54,210 bases of DNA from Rhizobacter sp. (lineage in GTDB: Bacteria; Pseudomonadota; Gammaproteobacteria; Burkholderiales; Burkholderiaceae_C): the NCBI GenBank assembly GCA_025350965.1, contig JANXWV010000020.1, positions 1 to 54,210 on the forward strand, read 5' to 3'. Positions within the stretch are counted from its first letter, which is position 1. Each line of letters begins with the position of its first letter. Shown piece after piece: positions 31,026 through 45,264 of this stretch. The translations under genes and the position numbers were made by a program. The notes under the pieces were generated by a model, which did no database searches, was not told where the DNA came from, and saw only the letters and a program-made list of their open reading frames with translations.

Positions 31026-31361
31026 ATGCCATACGTCCGAAGAAACGCCCTGGGCGAGATCGACAGCCTGCACGCCCGAGCGGATGGCAGCGATGAGTTC
31101 TTGGCCGACGCCGACCCGGCGGTGCAGGCATTCGTGGGGAATGCCAGCAAGCCGGACCAGGCCTTCGAACAGCTCGATGCAGACTTCGTGCGGGTGATCG
31201 AAGACGTGATCGACACGCTCATCGTGAAGAACATCTTGAACATCACCGACCTGCCCGACCAAGCGCAGGCCAAGTTGTTCGCGCGCAAGAGCTTTCGCGA
31301 GCGCGTCTCGAAGAGTTCGCTGCGGCTCTTCCAGCCGACCGACTTCGGCGACGTCATCTGA
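31026..31361 (+). CDS. Conserved small protein of unknown function
   Basis: A 111-residue cytoplasmic protein beginning MPYVRRNALGEIDSL. It is acidic in its first half (DGSDEFLADADP), has a predicted helix around FVRVIEDVIDTLIVKN, and ends in a basic then aromatic segment (FARKSFRERVSKSSLRLFQP). I recall similar proteins in Burkholderiales but know no function. The 137-bp gap after cytochrome c4 contains a hairpin without a U-run (30890-30919). The gene precedes msrP by 74 bp. Confidence 0.65.
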   Translation: MPYVRRNALGEIDSLHARADGSDEFLADADPAVQAFVGNASKPDQAFEQLDADFVRVIEDVIDTLIVKNILNITDLPDQAQAKLFARKSFRERVSKSSLRLFQPTDFGDVI

Positions 31362-31435
31362 TTCGGCGCAGGCCGCGTAAGAAGCCTCGTGACGAGGCGA
31401 CTCAATTCCAGTAGACCTAAGCGGACCCTCCCCCC

Positions 31436-32428
31436 ATGCACTTCCTCACCGACCGGGGCTTCAACCACCCGCACGCCTCCGAAATCACGCCGCGCCGCGC
31501 CTACGACAGCAGGCGCGACGTGCTCAAGCTGCTCGCCACCGGTGCGGCCGGTGCCACGATGGCCGCGTGGGCAGGCCGCGAAGCCCGCGCCCAGGCGACT
31601 CGGCCCGGCAGGCTTGCCGCGCTGCCGGCAGCGCGCAGTGCACTGGCCGGTGGCGTGACCATGGAAAAGCTCACGCCCTATGCTGACTTGACGACCTACA
31701 ACAACTTCTACGAGTTCGGCACCGACAAGGGCGATCCGGCGCAAAACGCACACACCCTCAAGATTCGACCGTGGACCGTGGCGGTCGAAGGCGAGGTGAA
31801 GAAGCCCAAGGTTTTCGACATCGACGAACTGTTGAAACTCAGCCCGATGGAAGAGCGGGTGTATCGCCTGCGTTGCGTCGAAGGCTGGTCGATGGTCGTG
31901 CCGTGGGTGGGCTACTCGCTGGCCGAACTCATCAAGCGCGTCGAGCCCACGGGCAACGCGAAGTTCGTTGAGTTCGTGACCCTCGCCGACCCGAAAACCA
32001 TGCCCTTCGTCGGTTCGCGGGTGCTCGAATGGCCCTACATCGAAGGCCTGCGAATGGACGAAGCCATGCATCCGCTGACGCTGCTGGCCTTTGGCTTGTA
32101 CGGCGAAGTACTGCCGAATCAAAGCGGCGCACCGGTTCGCGCCGTGGTGCCCTGGAAGTACGGCTTCAAGAGTGGGAAGTCGATCGTCAAGATCCGCTTC
32201 ACCGACAAGCAGCCGGCCACGAGCTGGGTCAAGAGCGCGAGCCAGGAATACGGTTTCTATTCGAACGTCAACCCCGGCGTGGACCACCCGCGCTGGAGCC
32301 AGGCCACCGAGCGGCGCATTGGCGAAGACGGCCTGCTGGCCAAGAAGCGCGCGACGCTGCCGTTCAACGGCTACGAGCCGCAGGTGGGCCAGCTGTACGC
32401 GGGCATGGACCTCAAAAAGTTCTACTGA
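31436..32428 (+). CDS. msrP: Periplasmic methionine-sulfoxide reductase catalytic subunit MsrP
   Basis: A molybdopterin enzyme that repairs oxidised methionine in periplasmic proteins, formerly YedY. The 330-residue protein has a twin-arginine signal ([16 protein letters not shown], about residues 25-40), as expected for a cofactor-loaded protein exported by Tat. The molybdenum-ligand Cys147 lies in [11 protein letters not shown]. Later family blocks include [18 protein letters not shown]. It is paired with its haem-containing partner msrQ 18 bp downstream. Confidence 0.95.
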   Translation: MHFLTDRGFNHPHASEITPRRAYDSRRDVLKLLATGAAGATMAAWAGREARAQATRPGRLAALPAARSALAGGVTMEKLTPYADLTTYNNFYEFGTDKGDPAQNAHTLKIRPWTVAVEGEVKKPKVFDIDELLKLSPMEERVYRLRCVEGWSMVVPWVGYSLAELIKRVEPTGNAKFVEFVTLADPKTMPFVGSRVLEWPYIEGLRMDEAMHPLTLLAFGLYGEVLPNQSGAPVRAVVPWKYGFKSGKSIVKIRFTDKQPATSWVKSASQEYGFYSNVNPGVDHPRWSQATERRIGEDGLLAKKRATLPFNGYEPQVGQLYAGMDLKKFY

Positions 32429-32446
32429 ATCCGAGACCGGAACGCC

Positions 32447-33124
32447 GTGACGTCAACCACTGTGGTCGCGACAGCCGCGCGCGCGACAACCCCGAAGCGC
32501 GCTCTGCCCTGGCCGATGCACCCGGCCGCGAAGCCGCTCATCTTCGTGCTGTGCCTGCTGCCGCTCGCGTGGCTCGTCTACGGCATCTTCGCCAACACAC
32601 TGGGCGCCAACCCGGCCGAAAAACTGATCCGCGCAACGGGCGACTGGACGCTGCGCTTCCTGTGCATCACGCTGGCCGTGACCCCCGTGCGCACTGTCTT
32701 CAAACAGCCGTCATTGGCACGCATGCGCCGCATGCTCGGCCTCTTCGCGTTCTTCTATGGGTGCGTGCACTTTCTCTGCTACAGCTGGCTCGACATGGGC
32801 CTGGTCTGGGCCGACATCGTGCGCGACATTGCGAAGCGACCGTTCATTCTGGTCGGCACCAGCGCGCTGGTGCTGATGACACCGCTGGCGCTGACGTCTT
32901 TCAACCGGGCCATCAAGGGCATGGGTGCAGCCCGCTGGCAGCTGTTGCACCGCTCGGTGTACGCGGTCGCACTGCTCGGTCTGCTGCACTTCTTCTGGAT
33001 GCGCGCGGCGAAAAGCAACTTCAACGAAGTGGCGGTCTACGCGGCAATCATCGCCGCGCTTCTGGGCTGGCGCCTGTTCCGGCGCTTCTCTGGGCGATCA
33101 ACCCGCCGTGTCACCCCGCGCTGA
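32447..33124 (+). CDS. msrQ: MsrPQ haem-binding membrane subunit MsrQ
   Basis: An inner-membrane b-type haem protein that passes quinone-derived electrons to MsrP, formerly YedZ. The 225-residue protein has about six membrane helices and several conserved His residues within or next to helices (GCVHFLCYSW, LLHRSVYAV, LLGLLHFFW). The start is GTG 32447. The N-terminal 20 residues are Ala/Thr-rich and variable. Its end overlaps convergent mlaB by 14 bp. Confidence 0.93.
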   Translation: MTSTTVVATAARATTPKRALPWPMHPAAKPLIFVLCLLPLAWLVYGIFANTLGANPAEKLIRATGDWTLRFLCITLAVTPVRTVFKQPSLARMRRMLGLFAFFYGCVHFLCYSWLDMGLVWADIVRDIAKRPFILVGTSALVLMTPLALTSFNRAIKGMGAARWQLLHRSVYAVALLGLLHFFWMRAAKSNFNEVAVYAAIIAALLGWRLFRRFSGRSTRRVTPR

Positions 33125-33398
33125 CCACAGGCGCGGGCGTCAACAACACGTCGACCCCGTACAGCTTGGCCAGTGCCGTCAGCTTGGGGGGCGCGTTGCG
33201 CAAGGTGAAGCCCTTGCCCCAGGCCCGCGCCGCACGGTGGCATTCGAGCAATACGGCGAGCGCGGACGAGTCGAACTGGGACAGGTTCGACGCGTCGATC
33301 ACCACAGGCCCGTCCGGCTCGCTCTTCATCGCCTGCGTCAGCAGGCGCTGCGCGGCGGTGGCCTCTTTCGCGGTAATGGTGGCAGGAAGCAGAAGCAT
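33111..33398 (-). CDS. mlaB: STAS-domain protein MlaB
   Basis: A small cytoplasmic regulator of the MlaFEDB phospholipid transporter that binds the ATPase MlaF. The 95-residue protein is a single STAS domain with the core VVIDASNLSQFDSSALAVLLE, where the Ser-Ser pair is the typical STAS site. It is last in mlaFEDACB. Its stop-proximal end overlaps the convergent msrQ by 14 bp. Confidence 0.9.
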   Translation of the reverse strand: MLLLPATITAKEATAAQRLLTQAMKSEPDGPVVIDASNLSQFDSSALAVLLECHRAARAWGKGFTLRNAPPKLTALAKLYGVDVLLTPAPVVSAG

Positions 33399-33410
33399 CG
33401 GCAGGTTCGG

Positions 33411-34037
33411 TCAGCGCAGGGTGCTGCCGGCCTTGGCATTGCGCTCGGCGAGCTTGCCGATCAACCCATCAATGCCGTTCGCGCCGATCTCTTGCGAGAA
33501 GCTGCTGCGATAGTTCTCCACCAGCCACACCCCAAGCACGTTCACGTCGTAGATCTTCCAGCCGCTGCCCACTTGCTCGAGGCGGTAGTCAAGTTGCACC
33601 GGGTCGCCGCGGCCGCGGATCTCGGTCTTGACGACCACTTCCTTGTCGCCCGGCGTACCGCGCATGGGCTTGAGCTCGACTGTCTGGTCCTGCACCTGCG
33701 CAAGCGCGCCGGAATAGGTGCGCACCAGCAGGATCTTGAACTCGTCCTGCAGCTTCTTCTGTTGCTCGGGCGTGGCCTGGCGCCAGTATCGGCCCACGGC
33801 CGAAGATGTCATACGCTGGAAATTGACATGCGGCATGACCTTCGCGTCGACGAGCGCAACAACCTTCTGCACGTCGCCTTGCTTGATCGACTTGTCGGCC
33901 CGAACGGCGTCGAGAACGTCGGTCGATACTGCCTTGATGAGCGCGTCGGGCGCCTGCGTGGCCTGTGCATGCGCGAGTGCGGTGCCGAACCCGAGGGTGG
34001 CGGCAAGGAGCCAGGCATTCAGTCGTTCGAGTGACAT
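33411..34037 (-). CDS. mlaC: Periplasmic phospholipid-binding protein MlaC
   Basis: A periplasmic shuttle for phospholipid between MlaA at the outer membrane and MlaFEDB at the inner membrane. The 208-residue protein has a signal peptide (about residues 1-24, AHA/Q). It shows the Tol_Tol_Ttg2 domain, with MPHVNFQRMTSSAVGRYWRQA and WKIYDVNVLGVWLVENYRSSF as typical blocks. It is between mlaA and mlaB in the operon. Confidence 0.94.
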   Translation of the reverse strand: MSLERLNAWLLAATLGFGTALAHAQATQAPDALIKAVSTDVLDAVRADKSIKQGDVQKVVALVDAKVMPHVNFQRMTSSAVGRYWRQATPEQQKKLQDEFKILLVRTYSGALAQVQDQTVELKPMRGTPGDKEVVVKTEIRGRGDPVQLDYRLEQVGSGWKIYDVNVLGVWLVENYRSSFSQEIGANGIDGLIGKLAERNAKAGSTLR

Positions 34038-34113
34038 GGTGGGTTGCTTTCGTTGGCAATTTGCGCCGCTGGAAGGCGCGGCAAGTCATCAACGCACGAA
34101 CACTGCGCCGGGT

Positions 34114-34887
34114 TCACTTGGGCGGCGCCGAAGACGCTGCTGGCAGGGGTGCCTCGGGCGCATCTGGCAGGTCCGGCGCATCACCGTCGAACACCAGGCT
34201 GCGGCGGCGCTGAAGGTAGGCGTCGCGCAGGAAGGTGTACTTGTCGAGCGCGATTTCGTCGAGCAGGCGGCTCACCCCCAGAAGATTGGCACGGGTGTTC
34301 ACGATCTGCAGGCCGACGATGGCGTACTGCGCGGCGCCGTTGTTGATGAGCAGCGCGGGCGATGCAGCCCGGTCGAAGGGTATTCCGATGGAATCGCGCA
34401 CGGTCGACGGCCCGATCAACGGCCACACGATGTAGGCCCCCGGGCCGAAGCCCCAGCGGCCGAGCGTCTGGCCGAAGTCTTCGAAGTGGTGTTCGAGACC
34501 GAACTCGCTGGCAACGTCGAGCACGCCGCCGATGCCGATGACACTGTTCGTACTGAAGCGAACCACGTCGCTGAAAGCCGGCTCCCATTTGCCTTGCAGC
34601 ACATTGTTGACGGCCGACCAGGCGTCGGCCGCATTGCCGAACACGTTGTCCACACTGCGGCGCACGAACTGCGGGACGACCCTGGCGTAGACCGTTGCAA
34701 CCGGCTTGAGCGCGTATTGATCCAGGTTCTCGTTGAACGAGAAGACCTTTCGGTTCCAGTTTTCCCAAGGGTCCAGGCGCTGGCCCGGGCCACCCCTCGC
34801 GTCCTTCACGGTAGCGCAGCCGCCAAAAACCACGCTTGACACGATCAACAGCGCGGGCAAGCACCGCGTCAGGAGGGACATCTTCAT
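34114..34887 (-). CDS. mlaA: Outer-membrane phospholipid-removal lipoprotein MlaA/VacJ
   Basis: A lipoprotein that extracts misplaced phospholipid from the outer leaflet of the outer membrane. The 257-residue precursor has a lipobox ending at Cys24 (VFGGC), somewhat less canonical than L-A-G-C. The MlaA fold follows, with DPWENWNRKVFSFNENLDQY, NVFGNAADAW and FGPGAYIVWPLIGPST. The Pro/Ala-rich tail (about 30 residues) is variable. The ATG at 34887 overlaps the mlaD stop (ATGA); a second ATG at 34881 is possible. Placement within the transporter operon is typical of Burkholderiales. Confidence 0.94.
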   Translation of the reverse strand: MKMSLLTRCLPALLIVSSVVFGGCATVKDARGGPGQRLDPWENWNRKVFSFNENLDQYALKPVATVYARVVPQFVRRSVDNVFGNAADAWSAVNNVLQGKWEPAFSDVVRFSTNSVIGIGGVLDVASEFGLEHHFEDFGQTLGRWGFGPGAYIVWPLIGPSTVRDSIGIPFDRAASPALLINNGAAQYAIVGLQIVNTRANLLGVSRLLDEIALDKYTFLRDAYLQRRRSLVFDGDAPDLPDAPEAPLPAASSAPPK

Positions 34888-35381
34888 TTCTTAACTCCGC
34901 TGGCGGCGGCCGGTGCCGGGCTGCCTGCATCTGCCGCCTTGCTGAACAGAAACTGGCTGATCAGGCTTTCAAGCACGACCGCCGACTGAGTTTGCTTGAT
35001 CGTGTCGCCGGCGACGAAGGCCTTCTCTTCGGCGCCGGGCTCCAGGCCAACGTACTGGTCGCCGAGCAGGCCGGACGTGAGGATGCGCGCCGATGAATCG
35101 CTCGGGAACTGCACTTCGCGCTGCACCTCCAGCCGCACAACGCCTTGGTAGGTCTTGGCGTCGAGGGTGATCGACGCGACCCGACCGACCGTGACGCCCG
35201 CACTGCGCACCGGCGCACGCACCTTCAGGCCGCCGATGTTGTCGAACCGTGCCAGCAACGTGTAGGTGTCGCCCGAACTGAAGCTGCCGAGGTTGGCTGC
35301 CTTCAGCGCAAGGAAAACCACGCCGACGATGCCCAGCACCACGAACAGGCCCACCATGACCTCAATGCTTCGCTTACCCAT
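34884..35381 (-). CDS. mlaD: MCE-domain substrate-binding subunit MlaD
   Basis: An inner-membrane-anchored MCE protein that forms a hexameric ring on the MlaFE transporter. The 165-residue protein has one N-terminal membrane helix (VMVGLFVVLGIVGVVFLAL). The MCE domain follows at about 38-118 with VRSAGVTVGRVASI and GLLGDQYVGLEPG. An Ala/Pro-rich tail ends it. The spacing from mlaE (59 bp) is the widest in this operon. Confidence 0.95.
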   Translation of the reverse strand: MGKRSIEVMVGLFVVLGIVGVVFLALKAANLGSFSSGDTYTLLARFDNIGGLKVRAPVRSAGVTVGRVASITLDAKTYQGVVRLEVQREVQFPSDSSARILTSGLLGDQYVGLEPGAEEKAFVAGDTIKQTQSAVVLESLISQFLFSKAADAGSPAPAAASGVKK

Positions 35382-35440
35382 GATTCACCTTGCCCATCAT
35401 CAACCTCGACTTATTCTGTTGCACTGTCGGTCTTGCGCTG

Positions 35441-36220
35441 TCAGTGCGTGAACATCAGCGCGGTCAAGACGAAGTCGCTTGCCAGCACCGCCAGCGAAGC
35501 GATCACGACAGTGCGCGTCGTGGCATGGGCCACTCCTTCCGGCGTGGCATTGGTCTCATAGCCTTGATAGACCGCCACGAACGTGCAGATCACACCGAAC
35601 ACGAAGCTCTTGACGATGCCGTTGCCGACATCGCGCCACACGTCCACGCCGTTCTGCATGATGGACCAGAAGTTGCCCGAGTCGACGCCGATCAGGTACA
35701 CCGCCACCACGTACGCACCCAGTATGCCGACCGCGGAGAACAGCACAGCCAGCACGGGCATGGCGATGATGCCGCCGATGAGTCGCGGCGCCAGTACGCG
35801 GCTCTTCGGGTCGATGGCCATCATCTCCATCGCGGCGAGTTGCTCGCCAGCCTTCATCAGGCCGATCTCAGCCGTGAGGGACGTGCCGGCTCGGCCCGCG
35901 AACAGCAGCGCCGTGACCACCGGGCCGAGTTCGCGCACGAGCGACAGGTTCACGATCAGCCCGAGCGACTCCGCCGCCCCGTAGGTGACCAGCGCGTAGT
36001 ACATCTGGAGCGCGAGCACGAAGCCCACTGCCAGCCCGGACGACATGATGATGACGAGCGACAGGTTGCCGATCGCATGCACCTGCGCCACCACCAGAAA
36101 GGGGCGGCGCAGCGCTGCCGGCACGCTGCGCAGCAACTCGCCGAAGAACACCGCGTTGTGGCCGAGCGCACGCAGAGCATCGAGCACATGGCGGCCGAGT
36201 GCCTGCAGCGGGTTCGTCAC
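35441..36220 (-). CDS. mlaE: Lipid transporter permease MlaE
   Basis: The membrane permease of the MlaFEDB ABC transporter. The 259-residue protein has five to six hydrophobic segments and the permease signature around ELGPVVTALLFAGRAGTSLTAEIGLMK, with EQLAAMEMMAIDP next. It starts at GTG 36220, overlapping the mlaF stop by four bases (GTGA), which suggests coupled synthesis of ATPase and permease. Confidence 0.95.
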   Translation of the reverse strand: MTNPLQALGRHVLDALRALGHNAVFFGELLRSVPAALRRPFLVVAQVHAIGNLSLVIIMSSGLAVGFVLALQMYYALVTYGAAESLGLIVNLSLVRELGPVVTALLFAGRAGTSLTAEIGLMKAGEQLAAMEMMAIDPKSRVLAPRLIGGIIAMPVLAVLFSAVGILGAYVVAVYLIGVDSGNFWSIMQNGVDVWRDVGNGIVKSFVFGVICTFVAVYQGYETNATPEGVAHATTRTVVIASLAVLASDFVLTALMFTH

Positions 36221-37062
36221 AGCGTGACTCCGAAGTCTTCAGCGAGCGGCCTGGCGGGGTAGTGGAACTTGACCGGGCCATCGGGTTCACCGCGCACGAA
36301 TTGCCGCACCTCGGGTTCGGTGGAGTTCATCAACTCGGCAGGTGTTCCCTGGGCCACGACGCGGCCCTGCGTGGCGAGCAGGATGACGTGATCACTGATG
36401 GTCATGCACTCGGCCACGTCGTGCGAGACGACGAGCGAGGTGGCGCCCGTCACGTCATTCAGGGTGCGGATCAGGTTCGCGGCCACGCCCATCGAGATGA
36501 GGTCCAGGCCGGCGAACGGTTCGTCGTACATGATCAGCTCGGGGTCGAGCGCGATGGCCCGCGCCAGCGCGACGCGCCGCGCCATGCCGCCCGATACCTC
36601 GGCAATTCTCAACTGCGCGGCTCCCCGCAGGCCGACCGCGTTGAGCTTCATCAACACGATGTCGCGAATCATCGCTTCGGGGAAATCGGTCTGCTCGCGC
36701 AACGGGAACGCCACGTTCTCGAACACAGACAGGTCGGTGAACAAGGCGCCGAACTGAAACAGCATGCCCAGCCGGCGGCGCAGCCGGTACAGCTGCTCGC
36801 GATTGCGCGTGTCGATCACTTCACCGTCGAATCGAACGGCGCCCTTGTTGACCGCGTAGACGCCGCCGATCAACCGCAGAAGCGTTGTCTTGCCGCAGCC
36901 TGAGCCACCGAGAATCGCCGTCACCTTGCCACGCTTGAATGACAGCGACAAGTCGCTCAAGATGGCGCGGCTCGCGTCATACCCGAAGCTGACGTGGTCG
37001 ATCTCTATCAGTGCATCGCTGCTGGCGGGCTCTGCGTGGCGACGGTGGGTTTCACTGGGCAT
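36217..37062 (-). CDS. mlaF: Lipid transporter ATPase MlaF
   Basis: The ATP-binding subunit of the MlaFEDB transporter. The 281-residue protein has Walker A GGSGCGKT at 52-59, the signature VSGGMARRVALARA, Walker B ELIMYDEPFAGLD and the switch His in VVSHDV. The ATG at 37062 (MPSETHRRHAEPA) is chosen from the ABC-domain start; longer in-frame sequence reads antisense into gltD. It heads the mlaFEDACB operon. The 119 bp between gltD and mlaF hold no gene and no clear promoter. Confidence 0.94.
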   Translation of the reverse strand: MPSETHRRHAEPASSDALIEIDHVSFGYDASRAILSDLSLSFKRGKVTAILGGSGCGKTTLLRLIGGVYAVNKGAVRFDGEVIDTRNREQLYRLRRRLGMLFQFGALFTDLSVFENVAFPLREQTDFPEAMIRDIVLMKLNAVGLRGAAQLRIAEVSGGMARRVALARAIALDPELIMYDEPFAGLDLISMGVAANLIRTLNDVTGATSLVVSHDVAECMTISDHVILLATQGRVVAQGTPAELMNSTEPEVRQFVRGEPDGPVKFHYPARPLAEDFGVTL

Positions 37063-37181
37063 GCGTTCAGTTTTTTGTCTTGCTCGCGCGGCGCACATCT
37101 TCAAAAAGATTGTCGCACGCACTCCGCCGAGCACCGGGTCAACCCGAATTCCCCTGGCCTGATCGGCATCGTCGCTGGCGC

Positions 37182-38660
<1,479 letters not shown>

Positions 38661-38713
38661 GCTGTCTCTCTGGTGGGGGTCTGGTGTGAACGGGTGGCGT
38701 CGGCGCGGCGGGC

Positions 38714-43507
<4,794 letters not shown>

Positions 43508-43575
43508 GGTGCGCTCGGGAAACTTCTCAACAGGGGTCGAAGGTTACTGCAGTGCAGCAATTCACTCAACCGAAT

Positions 43576-43600
43576 ATAAATGGGGTCTGACCCCATTTAT
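43576..43600. repeat. REP-like perfect palindrome
   Basis: A 25-bp perfect inverted repeat: 12-bp arms (43576-43587 and 43589-43600) around a single T, with core GGGGTCTGACCCC. From memory, this core recurs in betaproteobacterial genomes near RAYT genes. A second, familiar-looking stretch, AATCAGGGACAGATCACG, lies at 43626-43643 and runs into the end of the RAYT-like gene. Only one copy of each is in this window, so repeat status is inferred. Confidence 0.55.
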
Positions 43601-43638
43601 TCACTTGCTTCCGCTATCGCCACTAAATCAGGGACAGA

Positions 43639-44346
43639 TCACGCCTCGGTCTGTTCCGCCGGGCTCTTCGGTCGTCCCCGCGGCGCTGGCCGGGCGCGCC
43701 GACCCGACTGCCGGCCCACCGCAGCTGCGAACCTCTCCGAACCGAGCGGCCAGCCGCTGCGCACGGCTAGCAAGATCGCGGCCATCTCGCTCTGATGTGA
43801 GGGTTGGGAGACGAAGGCGCGGTACGCGGCTTCACGTTCGAAAGGCGTGTTTCCGAGAGCCCAAAAACCCGCATGCTCGATCAACAGCCGGTCGGGCGTG
43901 CCGCGAAGGTGGTGTTGCGCGCTGGAGGAAATTTGGCGCTCGTCATGTATTGCGCCACTTGCAGGTGGAGTGACAAGCCCTTCGACAAAGCGCATGCAGG
44001 ACAGTAGATGGGCTTCGCTCTCGATCACGACCGAGCGAAACCTTCCCGCCCAGGGCGACCCGCCGCGCCCGTGCCGCGCGTTGAACAGCGGCACGAACCG
44101 GCGGCCCACCGACTGCATCATTTGCGCGAGTGACGACTCCGTCTCAGGGGTGGCAAGCAGCCGTGCTTCACCGGGATGCAGGCCATAGGCGTGAACGGCC
44201 ACGCCCGCCGCCCTGGCTGCATCGCGCAGGCAGTCGAGGTAACTGTCGCGGTCCGTAGCATCCGCAAACACGGACTGAGCCGCATTGCCGGCGTGAAGGA
44301 CCAAATGGGCGTGCCCGGCGAGCACGAGGCGTGGCAGCCGAGCCAA
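43639..44346 (-). pseudogene. Degenerate REP-associated tyrosine transposase (RAYT) homologue
   Basis: A 235-residue protein that aligns by eye with the RAYT/Y1-transposase family: MARLPRLV start, DRDSYLDCL, RRFVPLFNARHG, then W.GRF and LLSCMRFVE. The catalytic HUH motif, normally PNHVHLL, reads PGEARLL, so both His are lost (Glu60, Arg62). The positions where the family has its nucleophilic Tyr are Phe84 and Leu87. The start codon is TTG at 44346, with an in-frame stop two codons upstream. The frame is otherwise open over its full length. It therefore cannot act as a nuclease; it is either a young relic or a domesticated DNA/RNA-binding protein. Confidence 0.7.
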
Positions 44347-44398
44347 GGCTCAGACCTGCGTGCAGATCACAGGGCTGGCGCAGCGCGAACGCACTTCG

Positions 44399-44875
44399 CT
44401 ACCAACACTCCGCAGCCGTCAACGACGCGTTGGCGACGCCGCGTACGCCGGCTTGGTTGAGCGTGAAGTCACCGCACTTGGTGTCATTGGCCTGCCCGCC
44501 GTAGCGGCTCGCCTGGATCGTGAAACCGGTGGCGCTGCGGCTCGTAAAGGCCAAGGTGTAGTGGCCGTTCTCCGTCTTGTCGGAATAGATCAATACCGAG
44601 GGTGACGTGCACGTGGCAGCCGTACCGAGGCAGGCATTGGCATACGAGTTCTGGTCGGTATTCAAGCGTTCCATGACCTGCGCAACCGTCGTCAAGGCAC
44701 CTCGGGCGTCGGTGCGGCGCGCCTTGCGAACCGAATCTTGGTAGCTCGGCAGCGCGATGGCCGCAAGAATCGCGATCACAGCCAGGACGATCATCAGTTC
44801 GATCAGCGTGAAACCGCGCAGCGCACGCGGGCAACGCGGCGTTACCCGGTGGGTGGGTATCACGTCAGGGCACAT
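44399..44875 (-). CDS. pilE: Type IV minor pilin PilE
   Basis: A 158-residue pilin precursor with a type III signal cut by PilD at Gly21/Phe22 (ALRGFTLIELMIVL) and the conserved Glu5 of the mature protein. The N-terminal helix is followed by a globular domain with Cys pairs (ACLGTAATC; KCGDF..AECW) that probably form the C-terminal disulfide loop. The ATG at 44875 overlaps the upstream gene by 11 bp; GTG 44863 is an alternative. No strong ribosome site is seen. Position last in the minor pilin operon matches PilE of Pseudomonas, so it is more likely a minor than the major pilin. Confidence 0.9.
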   Translation of the reverse strand: MCPDVIPTHRVTPRCPRALRGFTLIELMIVLAVIAILAAIALPSYQDSVRKARRTDARGALTTVAQVMERLNTDQNSYANACLGTAATCTSPSVLIYSDKTENGHYTLAFTSRSATGFTIQASRYGGQANDTKCGDFTLNQAGVRGVANASLTAAECW

Positions 44876-45251
44876 AGACAACACCCAGCGTCGCTCTGTC
44901 GGCAGCGCCGGGTGCCAGGGTGAACTTGACTTTGGAACCCTTGACCAACTCGTCGCTGCCATTGACTGTACGGCCCTGGCGAAACACACGCGTCTTGCCG
45001 TCGACGACCTTGAGCCAACTGCCGTTTATCTCGATCTGGTCACGCTTGTCGCCGACGGCCGTGATCACGCCTTCGCGCAGGCTGCTGCTGTCGTCGGTCA
45101 CCGGTGTGGCTGCGCCCGGAGCGGTTGCAGCGATGGCCGCTTGCGATTTACCCGCCGCAGCGGGCACCGGCTCGTTGGCCAGTCGGATGGCAATCGCGGG
45201 GCCGGTCAGGGTCAATGCCAAGATGGGAATGATGAATGAAGCTGTGTTCAT
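44865..45251 (-). CDS. Small exported protein at the PilY2 position of the pilin operon
   Basis: A 128-residue protein with a Sec signal peptide (MNTASFIIPILALTLTGPAIA) and no prepilin cleavage site. An Ala/Pro linker leads to a small beta-rich domain (REGVITAVGDKRDQIEING through VKFTLAP). It lies between pilY1 and pilE, exactly where Pseudomonas aeruginosa has pilY2, also a short exported protein. PilY2-type function is an inference from position and domain style, not from confirmed homology. The ATG at 45251 has an excellent ribosome site (GGAGGT), unlike pilE. Expect a periplasmic or pilus-associated accessory role. Confidence 0.7.
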   Translation of the reverse strand: MNTASFIIPILALTLTGPAIAIRLANEPVPAAAGKSQAAIAATAPGAATPVTDDSSSLREGVITAVGDKRDQIEINGSWLKVVDGKTRVFRQGRTVNGSDELVKGSKVKFTLAPGAADRATLGVVYVP

Positions 45252-45264
45252 TGGGACCTCCGCC

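Noticed and set aside
31026..31361. Naming the 111-residue protein a tryptophan-synthase-like protein
   Set aside because: Such labels may exist for similar proteins, but the sequence has no PLP-lysine or tryptophan synthase motif.
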